Source: Bathymodiolus brooksi
Taxonomy: Eukaryota; Mollusca; Bivalvia; Mytilida; Modiolidae
Assembly: GCA_963680875.1 (NCBI GenBank)
Contig: OY804588.1
Location: 77,772,829-77,836,828, forward strand
DNA: 64,000 nt
Reading direction: 5' to 3'
Every line of letters starts with the position of its first letter. Position 1 is the first letter of the stretch. Positions 29,674 through 42,774 of this stretch are shown here, in pieces. A model generated the notes under the pieces. It ran no database searches, was not told where the DNA came from, and saw only the letters and a program-made list of their open reading frames with translations. The translations under genes were made by a program, and so were the position numbers.

Positions 29674-32600
29674 ATGGATCAAACGAAAAGACCGCTTCTA
29701 ATTCCTCCAGAGTTTGGCACATATGCCGAAAAACATGGATTGTTTGATCTATACAAGGTTTGAACATGAATAATAAAAAATGGATCAAACAATAACAAAT
29801 TAACATCACACCAAATTTTTATATATGCATGATGTGACGAAGTTTCATTTATTTTGAGTTTTAAGATAGAAATGCCAATACTATTGTATGCCATGATAAT
29901 CGAACTCTAGGTTGGTCAGTACGTCATACTGTCATAAGACTTTTGTTAAGACTAAAAATACAATGTCATGTCTACTGCCAGTACTGGTCGGGGAGTAGTT
30001 CTCGCCAACTGTCTCATTTAGCACGAGCGCTCACAAATTTACGGCTGATTTTTTTACCATCATTAAAGGACGGCGTACCAATCCTTCGTATTAATTTTTA
30101 TAGAATTTCATTGTGAAAACGGGTAAAAACCCTACTGCACCCCACATTCTGTCATAACATCAACAGGGGGTCACGTGTGTTGGTACTCTTAAAATAGAAA
30201 AACACATGGAATGATCATCGGAGAATCTAGTGACACCATATTTCCAATTTATCTCTACAAATCTTTAAGATCTTTCTAAAAAAGTGTCACACTTTGCCTT
30301 ATTACTCATCCCTACAATCCAAATTACTCACGGTTGCAGAATAAATAGATTCCATGACGTGAATGCAAATGGCCACCTGCGCATGCACTGTTTACGTTAT
30401 CAATTACCTTGACCGCTAATTTATACATGGATCCTATATTATCACATTGGGCATAAAACATGGACAAAATATTAAAATTAATTCTAGAAAAACTGGAATT
30501 ATTACTTTTCATCAACAAAATGAAAATTATCAGGTAAACCGCTGTTGAAAAGGATGTATTTTACGGAATGGGGGAGCGACGTGGGGATGGCATGACAGCC
30601 TTTAAAACAGTGATGAATAATTATCAGAGTTTTCTACAAACCAACACAAAAACTGAGTCAAATTGAAGATCAGAAGACATAAATCTGTCTTTTGTTATGA
30701 TTATTTTTCATTTTTTTAATATACAGAACATTATATTTAATAAGTGTTTTTAATTGACTATGAAACTTGAAATAAAAACAATAAGGTTTAATTTATAGTT
30801 ACAGTTGTAGTTCTCTTTCTAAATATCAATTTGAAGACCAGAGAAGACAATCAGTTGGAAGTTATTATTTTATTTATACATTCACAGGTCAAAAGTCTTT
30901 CTGCTCTATGATATTTCCTTATATATTTCAATTTCATACTGAATCACTTATTTTCAAAATATTCTCATGAAGTCATTTCTTACCCGATTTTCTTAATTTT
31001 TTTTACACTTTTTAAAGCAGAGTTAATAAGATTCTTCTTCTGCTACCAGAGGATTACAATATTTCTCCACTCTAATGAAAGCCTTAGATTTGAGGCAATT
31101 TTTGTAACTTGGGACACAATGTCATTATTTACTTTCACTCCCCAATTGTCAAATGTGGTTTCATTTTCGAAACAGATCTGATCTGTCGCATTCTAATCCC
31201 ATACAAGATTCAAAATTATTGTAGTCCTCATCAGAATGACCCTATGACATTTCTATTTCTTATACTTATTTGCAGTTTATGTCAAAAACAGAGGTGAAAC
31301 AATATAAATAGAGAGTTGAACATTTACCAAATCAGAAAATATAGGCATTATAAGTTATCTACGTGTCTACCCGTGGGCATTGAGATTGTACCACCCTGAA
31401 GCACTTCTGTATAACCTGAGGTGAAGCCGAAGGTTGTACAGTGGTGCTGAAGGGTGGTACAATCTCAATGCCCACGGGTAGATACGTAGATAACGATTTT
31501 ATCCCCTGTTTGAAAACAAAAACTGATTTTTAGTGGATTTTCTTGATATTTTTGTAACGTAATCATAACGTTTTTGGACTTGCGGACTAAAATAGCATAG
31601 CTCAGGTGAAACTTTGGGTGCATTTTGACCAAGTGTAGGGAGATACCTTCGGTATCACCCTACAGTTAACTAATTTTTAATGTTTTTCAGTTTTATTTTG
31701 TTGTGATTTGGTTTGTTTTGTATTTGCCGCATATTGTCACATGGATAGCGTTACAATATTAATGACGTCACCAGAAATAGGTTCAAGAATTCTATTGATA
31801 AAAAACAAATGTGTCATACACTTATAGTACGATAAAGCGAATGACGAATTCATGTGATAATAATGCGAAATAATTTTAAAATGCTTGTATTCAAACAACT
31901 TGACCATTTCTACAAAGACACAAATTTGAAATAATATCAAAATCAATGTTTCATGTAGCGCAAATAAACACTACCCGGTAAACATGGCCGTAGGAATATT
32001 AAATTTCTCAATATAATTTGCTGCATTGTTTTTGTTTTGTTTCTCATTTTTTTTTTCTCAAGAATTCCGTCCTGCCTTCTGTGTGTGGGATGCAAAGCGC
32101 TTTGATATTATGAGTTTGACATGCATAGCAACGTCAAGACCCCCTGTGAGGTTACATGACTACAAGTCGGAAGCATGGGTTTTGTACCAACAGGTCATCG
32201 ACCAATCAAAAGCCGATATTTTTATCAAGCCAGGGATAATAACATTTTTTCTTGACTGATATTTTTTGACAGGTTTATTGGTAATTTTTAAACACTGTCG
32301 TTAAATATATGCCTTATCTTTGAATGATAGAAAGTAATTGTTTAACACCAAATGGAACATTTTTTAGCCATATCATGATGAGAACAAGTTACATTCAATG
32401 AGATTATGATGATGTCCGTTTTGTACTAAACCAACTTCGTTGGATTTTTATCATGCTGTCTAACTGATACAACAGTCCACGTGTAGACATGTCACTGCAC
32501 TCTGACACATTATCCTGATTCAGAGCCAACAAGTCTTCGTTCTTCTCTTATTCCTTAATGCTGCTTGCTTAGCATTTAAGCAGCAGTTTGGTTTGACCGG

Positions 32601-35600
32601 ACCAGGTGTACACAATCTACTGCACTCGATGCCAGCATGCTAACCATTATACAACTGTACCACCAATGCAGTTCTTTGAATTATTAGATTATAATAACCT
32701 GTAATACCTGACACAGTCATGCACAGAATTACAGTATTAATGGGCTTTTTTAATTACAGAGACTTATGGAACAGTTATTAGTCAACAAACCATCAGACCC
32801 TCTAGTTTTCTTGGTAGAACTTCTAAAGAGAGATAACAATGACGGTGAGTGGTGAACAAAAATCATACACAATACTAAGTCTGTTCTGTGATCAATTTAA
32901 TTATTAATGTGTTTTCATTCAATTTTCTTGGTAGCAACCTGTAACACAACCCTTACACCAATAGGCCATTTACTCATTTCCAAACTTTGATTCTACAATT
33001 ATACATTTTACAGGAGTTATTTCCCTTTAATGTGGTTTTCATGCAAAGTTCAATGGAAATAACATATATATTTTCTCCTCATAATCTGTTCAAAATTTTA
33101 ATGTTGTAACAACTTTGAATTTTCTATTTGTTATAAATATTTTCCTCTGATTTTTTAAAAGGTTCAAATGTCGACAAATCATGAGTAAGTTATACTCAAA
33201 TTCAGGGTCCTTTCCATTGCTCTTGCTAGAACGGGTACCATTTTGCTCTCCTTTCCATTGCTCTTGCTAGAACGGGTACCATTTTGCTCTCCTTTCCATT
33301 GCTCTTGCTAGAATGGGTACCATTGTGTTCTCATTCTATTGCTCTTGCTAGAACGGGTACCATTTTGTTCTCCTTTCCATTGCTCTTGCTAGAACGGGTA
33401 CCATTTTGTTCTCCTTTCCATTGCTCTTGCTAGAACGGGTACCATTTTGTCCTTTCCATTGCTCTTGCTAGAACGGGTACCATTTTGTTCTCCTTTCCAT
33501 TGCTCTTGCTAGAACGGGTACCATTTTGTTCTCCTTTCCATTGCTCTTGCTAGAACGGGTACCATTTTGTTCTCCTTTCCATTGCTCTTTCTAGAACGGG
33601 TACCATTTTGTTCTCCTTTCCATTGCTCTTGCTAGAACGGGTACCATTTTGCTCTCCTTTCCATTGCTCTTGCTAGAACAGGTACCATTTTGCTCTCCTT
33701 TCCATTGCTCTTGCTAGAACGGGAACCATTTTGCCGATCATAAGGGAAATAACTCCTATAAAAATGTTATAAAACCAATAATTTTAGAATCAAATCAGGA
33801 ATGTGCAAAAGGTCTATTTCATTTTAGGGAATTAGTGGTGGTCTACTGATAATAACAATACAGTCAAACCTGTCATAATGGTCACCTGCTCATAACGGTC
33901 ACTTTCATGCTCTCCCTGTGCATTTTACTATATATTTTAATTCGATATAGCGGTCACCTGTTCAATGTGGTCAGCGGTCACCATTTATTAGTAATTTCCA
34001 GCGTAAAACCTTTGTATAACGGTAAATTCATTTTTAAAACAATACCGGAAGTGATTTCGAAAGTTCGGTATTTTTCTCAAATGTACAAAAATTCCTGAGG
34101 GGTTACAAAATATATTGCTTAATTTGATTAACTAAAGAAACAAACACTATTAAATTTTGTGAGTAATAAATTACATAAAGGAAAGTTTATACTCGGAGGT
34201 TATTGGAGATATTTATTCATTACGACGAGAGTAGAAATTCACTCACCAAAAATATTTTGTATCTAGTGCATCATGTCAAAATCATCAACATCCGTAAATA
34301 GGAAGGGTGTGGGCGAGAAGAAGGGTGTTTTTCGTACCCAGATAATGAACATTCTTTTAAAGAAAATGTTAGATTCAATCGACGATTTTGAGAACAATGT
34401 TTCCAGTTCAACATCGTGTTACTGGAAATTGTACTTTTGTTTATTAAATATCTTTCTTTATTTATTTGTATGTTTTATTCGAATCATATCAGATTGAGAT
34501 AATTTCATTCACAATAAAGGTAAACAAGAGTAACATTCCGACAGGAACAAAATAACAAACAAAACATAACATGTAATTAAAAATGTTTATTTACAACTAA
34601 TGTAGAATATTTCGTCGAATAATCAAACCCCTTCATATGAAGGTTACCTGTATGTAGTGGTCATTTTGTCAATCTCCCCCAGGTGACCACTATAGACAGG
34701 TTAGACTGTATATTATCTATAATCACTGCTAATCATTCTCTATTGAAATAAACAGTTACATAAAGCTCATTTTAGAGATGAAAAATTTCAAACAGCACTT
34801 ACCAAGGAACATTGGTTTCCCATGGGAACTGCAGCTTCTTACACCACTAAATCTGGACAAGAAATTTGAACATTTACTTACAAATGTACCAAGGAACTTA
34901 ATTAAATCTTACTTGTCTATTTTTAGTTCCTCAAGTTATAATTTTGGGACCACCGGCCTCTGGTAAGAAGACAATGGCTAAACTATGTGCCAGTAAATTA
35001 AGAACAGCACACCTTACAGAGGACAACATGGTGGCTGAGGCTGAAACAGAAACTAAGCTTAAAGTACAGGAGATGAATAAGAAAAAACAGGTAACATATT
35101 AGACTGGTTCCCTGACTAGATATATAGGGGGTTAGGGTTATGGTCTTAAACGCCACAACATGTTTTTTGTAAATTTTAATGGTAACAAGATTTAGACAGA
35201 AAATCGGAAAACTCCTACTTTTAATTTTAGAGTCACGTGAGGTTGATATAGTGTTCCAAAGGCTCATCTGGAACGATCTAAATTAATCTTTGCAGAAATT
35301 GAAGGCTTAAACAGTATTCATAAAGTTCCATCAAGAAAAAATCTCATGCTTTTAGCCAATCAGATAAAAAATATTTATAGTCATACTCATATAATAATGA
35401 TTTATATGAAATCCTCTAAAATCTTACAGAAAGTTCCTACAGAGATCTGGATAAAAATTTTGTCTGACAGAATGAAACTTGCTGACTGTATAAAGAAGGG
35501 CTGGGTTATGGAGGGATTTCCTCATACCAGACAACAAGCTCTAGCTTTACAAGCTGTTGGCATATGTGCTAAACACACAGGTGAGTTAAAACTTGAGGCT

Positions 35601-38600
35601 CTATAAGGGGTATTATTTAAGGTACTATTTCTGTATAAAGAAGGGCTGGGTTATGGAGGGATTTCCTCATACCAGACAACAAGCTCTAGCTTTACAGGTT
35701 GTTGGCATATGTGCTAAACACACAGGTGAGTTAGTATGATGGAAATCAAAACTTGAGGCTCTTGAAGGGGTATCATTTAAAGTCCTATTTCATATTGTTT
35801 TGGTCGTTTTAATTATGTTTTTTGTTAAATGGTGTTTAGGTCTTGACTTTTTAAATAGTGGTGAAAATTAAAATAATAATAAAAAACAACAGCAAAGAAT
35901 TATTTTAAGAATTGTTTCTAATTAACTTTGAGATACAAATGATTTCAATAGACCATTATGTAGAATGACAATGTAAACATATTTAAAAAAAAAAGAAGTA
36001 AAAATACTTTTGAATTACTCTACAAATAAATGGAGATATCATTATTGTTTTCCCCCAAAAAATCAGAAATTGTAGAAAATATTGTAATGGTAGTCTAAGT
36101 CAGATATCTTTAAAATGTTAGCTGTTCAATTAAATGGAGATAATTTAGGGTAAACATAGACAAATTTATATTGTAAAATGAAAATATAACTTTACAACTA
36201 CACCATTTGTTGTCTTATATTACAGTTATATTAGATGCACCAGACACTGTACTGATTGAGAGAGCACAGGGGAAAAGAATTGATCCAAAAACTGGAGGTA
36301 GGTACAGTGATCATATATATATAAGTCCCCTGAGTGAACCCCATGATAATGTAAATAGGACCGGTACATTAATCATATATAGTAGTCCCCTCAGGGAACC
36401 CCATGGTAATATAAATAGGACCTGTTTTTTCAACTATGGGGTAAAAGCCTTCCATAAGATGTGTTTGCTAAAAAGATGTGTCTGTTTAAATGTGTATGCA
36501 TGTGGTATGTACCAAAGACACCAGTGTTCTAGGAACAGGATATAGATATATTCATTATGCTTAAGCTTGGAGAATGCTCTGTTGTTTGCACATCTTTTCT
36601 CCCTTAATTTTGTCGGAATGAAAATTTTTGTATAAAGTATAATTTAAGTTGATAATGAAATTTGTTCACACCACGATTTAGCTGAAATACTGCTAAAGTT
36701 GGCATTAAACACCAACCAATCAATCTAAAGTGTTAGGTAATTTAATTATCCAAACATTGTCTACATACTATTGGCTGTCATCTTCTGTAAGTTCATGGGT
36801 AAAATAATGTATTTCTTTCTATAAAAGAATAAACATATTATCATTTCAACTTATCATGAATAAACAAAACTTATCGTAAATTTTACAATTTATTTTAGTT
36901 TCATTTGACGAAATTATTATTGTCTGATGTTTAATTACAACTCTCTCAATATTTCAGCCATTTAATGTCGTGTACAGTTTACGAGATACTAACATACCAA
37001 AAGATACACCGTCCACATTAGTTAGTGTCGAAAATTAGCTTCAATTATCAGATAATTTAAAAACTATTTTATTTTATAAAAACGCAAGTATATTTCTATA
37101 TCACCTGTATATTTTTTTATAGATATTTACCACACAACTTTTGACCTGCCACCAAATCCTGAAATTCAGTCACGTTTAGAGGAAGTCCCTGGTTACAAAG
37201 AGGATGAAATGGTAGAAAAACTCATTGAATACCACAGACATATAGATGGCGTACTGGATTGTTATCAAAAGACAGTAAAATCTATCAACGCTGATCAACC
37301 CAAAGCTGATGTATTTTCACAAGGTAGATTTGTTTATTTACTGGGTGAATTGTGTATACTGCCCATGTGGTCACCTGTATTAAAAGGTCACCTTTTTCTT
37401 GTCCTGTCATAGAAAATTTCATATGAATTGAACCTCTTTTAGGAGATCACCTGTCTTAGAAGACCACTTTTTCTTTTGATATGTTTTGCGTAGGGGTGTA
37501 ACGATACACTTTTTTCACAAGCGATACGTATCGCGATATTTGATATGTATTACGATACGTATCATGATACGTTTTATAGGAAACTATAACTATTCCTTGA
37601 AGTCCATGCTGGTCGACATGGGCGCTGCCATGTTTTTTTTTTTAATATGAGGTCGCTTACGTACTAGCGGAAATTATAAATATTTGATATTTGATTAATT
37701 AATTTTAAAAGCGTAAATTAATCGATTCACTTTTCTCAAAATATTAATTAAATGATCACCAAAAGAAGAAAACTGAAGTTCAACACTACTTTTTTAAAAA
37801 AAATGAGCATCATATCGTTTGTATCGTAAGCGGCCTCCACGTATCGTGAACCGAAACGTCCCCAAAATAATCGTGATTTCGGTACATACAGTGAATCATT
37901 TCTCCCTTAGTTTTGCGATAATGGATTCCTCATAGCAATATCAAAAAAGAGATGCAATGAGAAGTTCATTTCGAGCAAAACATATAAAAAAAATGTGTAA
38001 ATAGAGGATTTGACAAGATGACGTCAATATAAAATCACAAAGTTACAACTTACACATAGAAATCAATTGTAATTTTTCAGATCACGTTTTTCTCTTGATA
38101 GATTATTATTGTGTGTAAAGATCAAAGGGGAAATTTACAAATCGTCCATAATTATTATATTTCTTGTTTTTTTTTTAATAGAAGTAATATCATATTTTGT
38201 TGGTTGACACTAAATATATTTGAGATTTTTTTTGTGTTCTGCCACATTTTGTATATAAATTTAATTAATTTTTTTCAGTGTATACATACCTATGTAGGAA
38301 CCCAAGATCTAACGCTCCACACACTCCAAGGATTGTATTACTAGGACCTACAGGATCAGGAAAGGGAGTACAAGCAGCACTTCTGGCCAACAAATATAAC
38401 ATAGTGAATGGTAGGTATAGTGTGATCACCTGGGTATAATTCTTACTTTTGATTGGCTCAGAAAACCATGTGACCATGTTCCATCATCTCCTGTTTTTCT
38501 TGTAGCATTCAAAACTTCTGTCCATGAACTCGTCGATCTTAGTGCATTTCATGAATATGTTGTTTTTTTTTTACACAAGTCCTCATACACAAAACAGTAA

Positions 38601-41600
38601 ATATGTTTCGGGTTTAGTATGAAAACATACAGTGAAACCTGTCAGGCACCCGAAGTCAAAAGATTGGTAAGCCAAACAATTGAAAAATCTTTGGAAACAA
38701 TACAACCAAGGAGCCTAAACAATACAGCCAACTTCAGCTACGGTCACCCATGACTGATGATTTCTTACTCAACCAAAATTTTATTTTATTTTTGCTATTA
38801 CATCATAGTGCCTTGCAACAGGTCAGTGCTTTTCTCCGGATACTCTGTTTTCCTCAACCAATAAAACTGACCATAATGACATAACTGATATATTGTTGAA
38901 AGTGGCGTTAAGCACCATAAATCAATCAATCAGCTATTACATCATAGACAGAAAGCATAGGTAGATCACCTATCATATTATAAATACCTGTATATAATTA
39001 ACCTTTCTTATCCACAATAGACTTCAAATTGAGCCCTTTTATGGTCCATTCTTTTCAGAAAACAGAAAAAAATATCTTGAAAATAATTTGCGAATGAAAA
39101 AAATCTTGTATTGCCAGTTATGTAATACATATAGCCATTTTATTAAAACAATTACGGTAAAAAAATTCCAGTTAAGCTCTTCATTATTATCATTGTTTTT
39201 CTTTCAGTATCATGTGGACAGTTAGTAAAACAAGCAATAGCTGATGAGACAGCACAAGGAAAAGCAGCTATACCTTATGTCTCTAAAGATATGATGGGTA
39301 TGTTTACCATTTATTTTATGGATTGTATAAATGGACCATTTGTGACTTGATGTTATAGGAGTTATTTCCCTTTAATGCTGGCAAAAAGTGTCCCCTTTCA
39401 TGGAAAGTTAAATTAGAATAACATATATATTCCTAATAATCTGTAAAAAATTTTGATTTTATAACATATTTGTGAATTTTGTTCAAACATATAGAAGGTG
39501 CTGTACTAAGAATCTGTGAGGCCGTGATCGTATGGTAGTTAGATTTACAACTACCTATGCAATCAGTGCCTATCACCACTGATATTGTGAGTTCGAAACT
39601 CGATCAGGGTGAGGTGTACAACATGATTATGTGATAAAGTTTGTCAGTGACTTACGGCAGGTCAGTGGTTTTCTCCAGGACTCCGGTTTCCTCCACCAAT
39701 AAAATTGACCGCCACGATATAACTGAAATATTGTTGAAAGTGGCATTAAACACCATAACCCTAAGCCCCGCCCCTTGATGGTGCTGTACTAAGAATCTGT
39801 TTCCCTGTCAGTGTTAATTAATAGCTGTTGAAAATGACACATGTACTTTTATTAAACCTGCCTAATTTGTCTTTAATATATTTAGCTAATCACATATTTT
39901 GAGATTATCTAAATGTATTTTCAGTGTTCCTTGGTGTCATCCATTCTTTTCTTACAACTTATCTTGACTAATAAAGGAAAAATTTACCCAAACCTTACCA
40001 CATTCCTCCTCATTATTTGTTTCCTTGAAATTAATTACAGTGAAACCTGTCTAAACTGAACCTCCAAACAACCAACTTTTGTGTTCAGAATAGACAGGTT
40101 TTCTGTTATTCAGGTTACATTAACGAAGATTTCCTAGATTAGAAACTTATCTGGATTTCAGTTTATTCAGGGTTTGGTTTAGATACGTTTCACTCTATTT
40201 ATGGCTTTTTCATGCCCATCTGAGGCAAGACCGTTTTTTGCATCTTTTGGTTTTTTACACGTCAAGAGGATATTAGTTTTTATAAAAAAATATCCATAAA
40301 TTTTTCACATAAAACTCAAATAACTAATATGTGAATATTGTCTTTTGCAGTGCCAGATATAATTGTACAGAAAATAGTCAGTTATCGCTTATCACAACTG
40401 GATTGTGTCAGTAGGGGATGGGTGTTACATGGTTACCCTAGGACACGGGAACAAGGAGAAATGATGGCCAAAGAGGGATTTCTGCCCAATAGGTAAGGGC
40501 TTTTGCCATCATTGTTTTTAATTGTAGAAAGTACGATCCTCTTGCTATTGTTAGGTTATATATATATTCAACCAAATATCAATAACTAGAGAACTGCATC
40601 GGTGGTGTAATAGTTTGAGTGCTTGCCTTGAGTGTAGCATTTTGTTGGGTCAATCTAAAGACCATAAAATTGGTATTTGTTGCTTCTCCACTAAGCATGC
40701 AGCATTAAAGAGAAAGAGCAAAGACTGGTTGGCTCAGAATCAGGATAATGTTTCCCAGTGAAGCGACATGTCAACCCGCAGACTGTTGTTTCAGTTTGCT
40801 AGCACTATGAAAATCTGACTAAGTGTGTTGGTCTGTTACTAAGCGGCCTTCATCTCATCTAATCATATGACCATGATATATAGCTGAAAAATTGTTCATT
40901 TGGCACTAAACAACAATCACTCACTCAATAGGTAGAAAATAAATGACAAAATTATTTATCATTTAAGTTTTTGACATGAAGCTGTCATTATTCTCTTATA
41001 CTGAATTATCATTTTTTCTTCTATAATAAACGTTAGAGAATACCGAAGGGGCAATCAAAAAAGGACAATCCAAAGAAACTGACACCATAGGGTACACAAG
41101 ATGAAGAAAAACAAAACAAAAACACAACACAATATGTGTTAGACACCACTATACACAAACAAATACAAATAACGTAAATAAGACATGAGCCCTTCAAACA
41201 ACTGGAGGTAAAGACGAACCGAACATCGTTTTTATGTGGAAATCATAACATATAAGTTGACTGTTTTTGGCATATTTTACAAATGTATTCAGCATATTTT
41301 TTCATATTTCATCATCAACACAGTTCATTAGTAAAAGTGTCATTTTCACACAATTTACAAAACCTGGTGTCTGTGATAAAAAAAAAAAATGTCATGGTTA
41401 ATTTTATACAAAACACTGGAAATAGATGTAAAAATATTTTTACCCCAAAAATGTAAAAAAAAAATTTTAAAACATTTATTTTTTCTATAGAGTGTTCTTC
41501 TTGAATGTACCAAATGATTCCGTGATAGAAAGATTAACATTACGATCGACAGACCCCATTACCGGAGACAGATATCACAGTCTTTACAATCCTCCCCGTA

Positions 41601-41809
41601 CACAGGAAGTCAAAGATCGCTTGGAGAAACATCCAAAAGATGAAGAAGAGAAGGTCAAATCCAGATTATCACAATACCATGCTTACGTGGAAGAACTCGC
41701 GGACCTGTACACACAAGGACAACAAATTAACGCGGATCAAGATCCACATACTGTGTTTGAATGTATTGAAAGTATGATTGTAAATCCACTGCCGAAAAAA
41801 TTTATGTGA
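29674..41809 (+). CDS. AK8: Adenylate kinase 8, complete ten-exon gene (copy 1)
   Basis: Nucleoside monophosphate kinase with two tandem adenylate-kinase domains, associated with cilia/flagella in animals. Exons: 29674-29757, 32760-32844, 34927-35090, 35430-35580, 36226-36297, 37123-37323, 38279-38410, 39208-39297, 40351-40492, 41491-41809. All junctions are GT/AG and in phase, giving 479 codons, the length I recall for vertebrate AK8. Domain 1 has the P-loop GPPASGKK (exon 3), [13 protein letters not shown] (exon 4) and [18 protein letters not shown] (exon 5). Domain 2 has GPTGSGKG (exon 7), [13 protein letters not shown] (exon 9) and [18 protein letters not shown] (exon 10), ending NPLPKKFM. 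Introns contain SINEs, a 41-bp minisatellite and a pogo-type element. A candidate AATAAA lies at 42079. Confidence 0.96.
31354..31494. mobile_element. Foldback element 3 (AK8 intron 1)
   Basis: GTTATCTACGTGTCTACCCG is answered by CGGGTAGATACGTAGATAAC; pairing continues almost to a central loop near GAGGTGAAGCCGA, giving arms of roughly 60-65 bp. Unit 2 has lost 29 bp of the right arm. Confidence 0.8.
32335..32670 (-). repeat. SINE-1 copy (AK8 intron 1)
   Basis: Reverse-oriented: TTGTTTAACACCAAATGG, CAACAGTCCACGTGTAGACA, TTCTCTTATTCCTTAATGCT and ACCATTATACAACTGTACCA. Ends about 90 bp before exon 2. Copy in unit 2 at 51441-51777. Confidence 0.8.
33205..33735. repeat. 41-bp minisatellite, about 13 units (AK8 intron 2)
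   Basis: Unit TCCTTTCCATTGCTCTTGCT plus AGAACGGGTACCATTTTGCTC, with one shortened unit. Flanked by GGAGTTATTTCCC at 33013 and its inverse GGGAAATAACTCC at 33745, so the array may sit inside an older inverted-repeat element. Unit 2 has about 79 bp more. Confidence 0.92.
33861..34708. mobile_element. Pogo/Tigger-type non-autonomous element (AK8 intron 2)
   Basis: TA-flanked. Starts CAGTCAAACCTGTCATAATG and ends CCACTATAGACAGGTTAGAC then TG; subterminal GGTCACC motifs occur at both ends. 848 bp. The short open frame at 34273-34497 is not a recognisable transposase. Copy in unit 2 at 53046-53893. Confidence 0.78.
35631..35775 (+). repeat. 145-bp local duplication of the 3' half of AK8 exon 4 with its donor
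   Basis: 35486-35630 repeats at 35631 with few changes. The copy has the coding segment from CTGTATAAAGAAGGGCTGGG to AAACACACAG and a second GTGAGT donor at 35726, but no acceptor of its own. Use of the second donor would run through an in-frame TAA in the first intronic stretch. Also in unit 2 at 54816. Confidence 0.88.
36660..36725 (+). repeat. SINE 3'-end fragment
   Basis: CACCACGATTTAGCTGAAAT and GGCATTAAACACCAACCAAT then CAATC, the SINE-2-type tail without the head. Also at about 55845-55910. Confidence 0.55.
37495..37885. mobile_element. hAT-like repeat (AK8 intron 6)
   Basis: GGGGTGTAACGATACACTTT followed by many GATACGTATC-type segments, and a right part with GTATCGTGAACCGAAACG. This is the look of hAT-derived elements ending in GTAACGATAC. 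Precise ends and target duplication were not established. Copy at about 56680-57070. Confidence 0.5.
38815..38940 (+). repeat. SINE-2 3' half
   Basis: TTGCAACAGGTCAGTGCTTT, CTCAACCAATAAAACTGACC, GTTAAGCACCATAAATC then (AATC)n. Copy at about 58000-58125. Confidence 0.65.
39512..39770 (+). repeat. SINE-2 copy (AK8 intron 8)
   Basis: GGCCGTGATCGTATGGTAG, GAGTTCGAAACTCGATCAG, CCGCCACGATATAACTGAAA, TTAAACACCATAACCCTAAG. It is bracketed by GGTGCTGTACTAAGAATCTG on both sides (39497 and 39780), which looks like a 20-bp-class target duplication from LINE-driven insertion. Copy at 58697-58955. Confidence 0.85.
40038..40195. mobile_element. Short pogo-like MITE (AK8 intron 8)
   Basis: CAGTGAAACCTGTCTAAACT at the left, GGTTTAGATACGTTTCACTC at the right, flanked by TA. 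Same type as 9277-9442. Copy at 59223-59380. Confidence 0.7.
40596..40926 (+). repeat. SINE-1 copy (AK8 intron 9)
   Basis: GCATCGGTGGTGTAATAGTT, CTCCACTAAGCATGCAGCAT, GTTTCAGTTTGCTAGCACTA, AACAATCACTCACTCAA. Copy at 59781-60111. Confidence 0.8.
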
Positions 41810-42770
41810 GGAATAGAAACAAATTTATTTATGGATCTGTGATAACATGACTTTTATTATGACTTCAAATGACAATGTTGTTCCTTGTTATAAACATACT
41901 ATTCTAATAGTTATCTTGTTAAATATGTTTATAAGAGAATAACGACAAATTATACGAGTAAGAAAGAACATAGTATCTCATTGTCGATTTGTGTAGATAT
42001 TTAAATCCTTTAATATTTAAGGAATATTTTAAATTTGAATGTTATACGATATAATCTGGTGTGGAGCAGTTTACGCTTAATAAACTGTGAAGCATTTTAT
42101 GAAGAACGTAAACCAGGTTATACAAGTATAAACTGATCAAAAATTTCAAATATTTCTTATAATTTTATTATGATTATTTCATATGACTATTTGAATTTGT
42201 CGTTGGTGAATGAATAATTATGTTGGCGACGTTACAATACCAACCCAGGTTTTCAAGTATAACAAATTTTTCTCCGTGCGCATCAGCCAATCAGATTGCA
42301 GTATTCACATAAAATTAAATTATTTAAAAATGACATTGGTATATTTGAATTTTGGGGTTTGAAAAAACTATGAGATAATTAAATTTAAGAGAACTTGTGG
42401 GATACATAGACATAGAAAAAAATTCAGGAGAGGAAGAACCAACGGTTAGAAAATGCATTTTCTCTGCCCTTAAAATTGCAGAGATTTTGTTTACGATTTA
42501 TAATACAATGTGTATTTTCTTCCTTACGATAACAATTATATTGACATTGTTATTATATGTATATTAAATAAGAACTAATAGATAAACAATTGTTTACTTT
42601 TTGTACTTTAAAATGTTCCAACACTGCCACAGTAGTGTAATGGCCACAGAGCTTGTCTCTAGTGTACAAGATGCATGTTTTCATTGTCTATCATTGGCTA
42701 GTTGACAGTTAACAATGGGCATTCACTCACCATATAAAATATAAATTAGATGTTTATGTTCTATCTTTTA
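41810..42770 (+). other. AK8 3' flank
   Basis: AATAAA at 42079-42084 is the best candidate polyadenylation signal for AK8. CACAGTAGTGTAATGGCCAC near 42630 is a SINE-1-head-like fragment. The rest shows nothing I recognise. Identical layout at 60995-61955. Confidence 0.4.
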
Positions 42771-42774
42771 AGGA

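Larger units (their letters stand above)
24943..30799. other. 5,857-bp block present in unit 1, absent from unit 2
   Basis: Unit 2 joins ACCAATAAAATAT directly to TACAGTTGTAGTTC at 49934/49935, which in unit 1 are 24942 and 30800. Only about 1 bp of microhomology is seen at the break. The block contains an inverted-terminal-repeat element, the 25-bp array, a pogo-type element and AK8 exon 1 with its upstream region. Confidence 0.93.

Noticed and set aside
34273..34497. 74-codon open frame ([12 protein letters not shown]) as a transposase fragment
   Set aside because: It lies inside a pogo-type element but shows no helix-turn-helix or DDE motif; too short to call.
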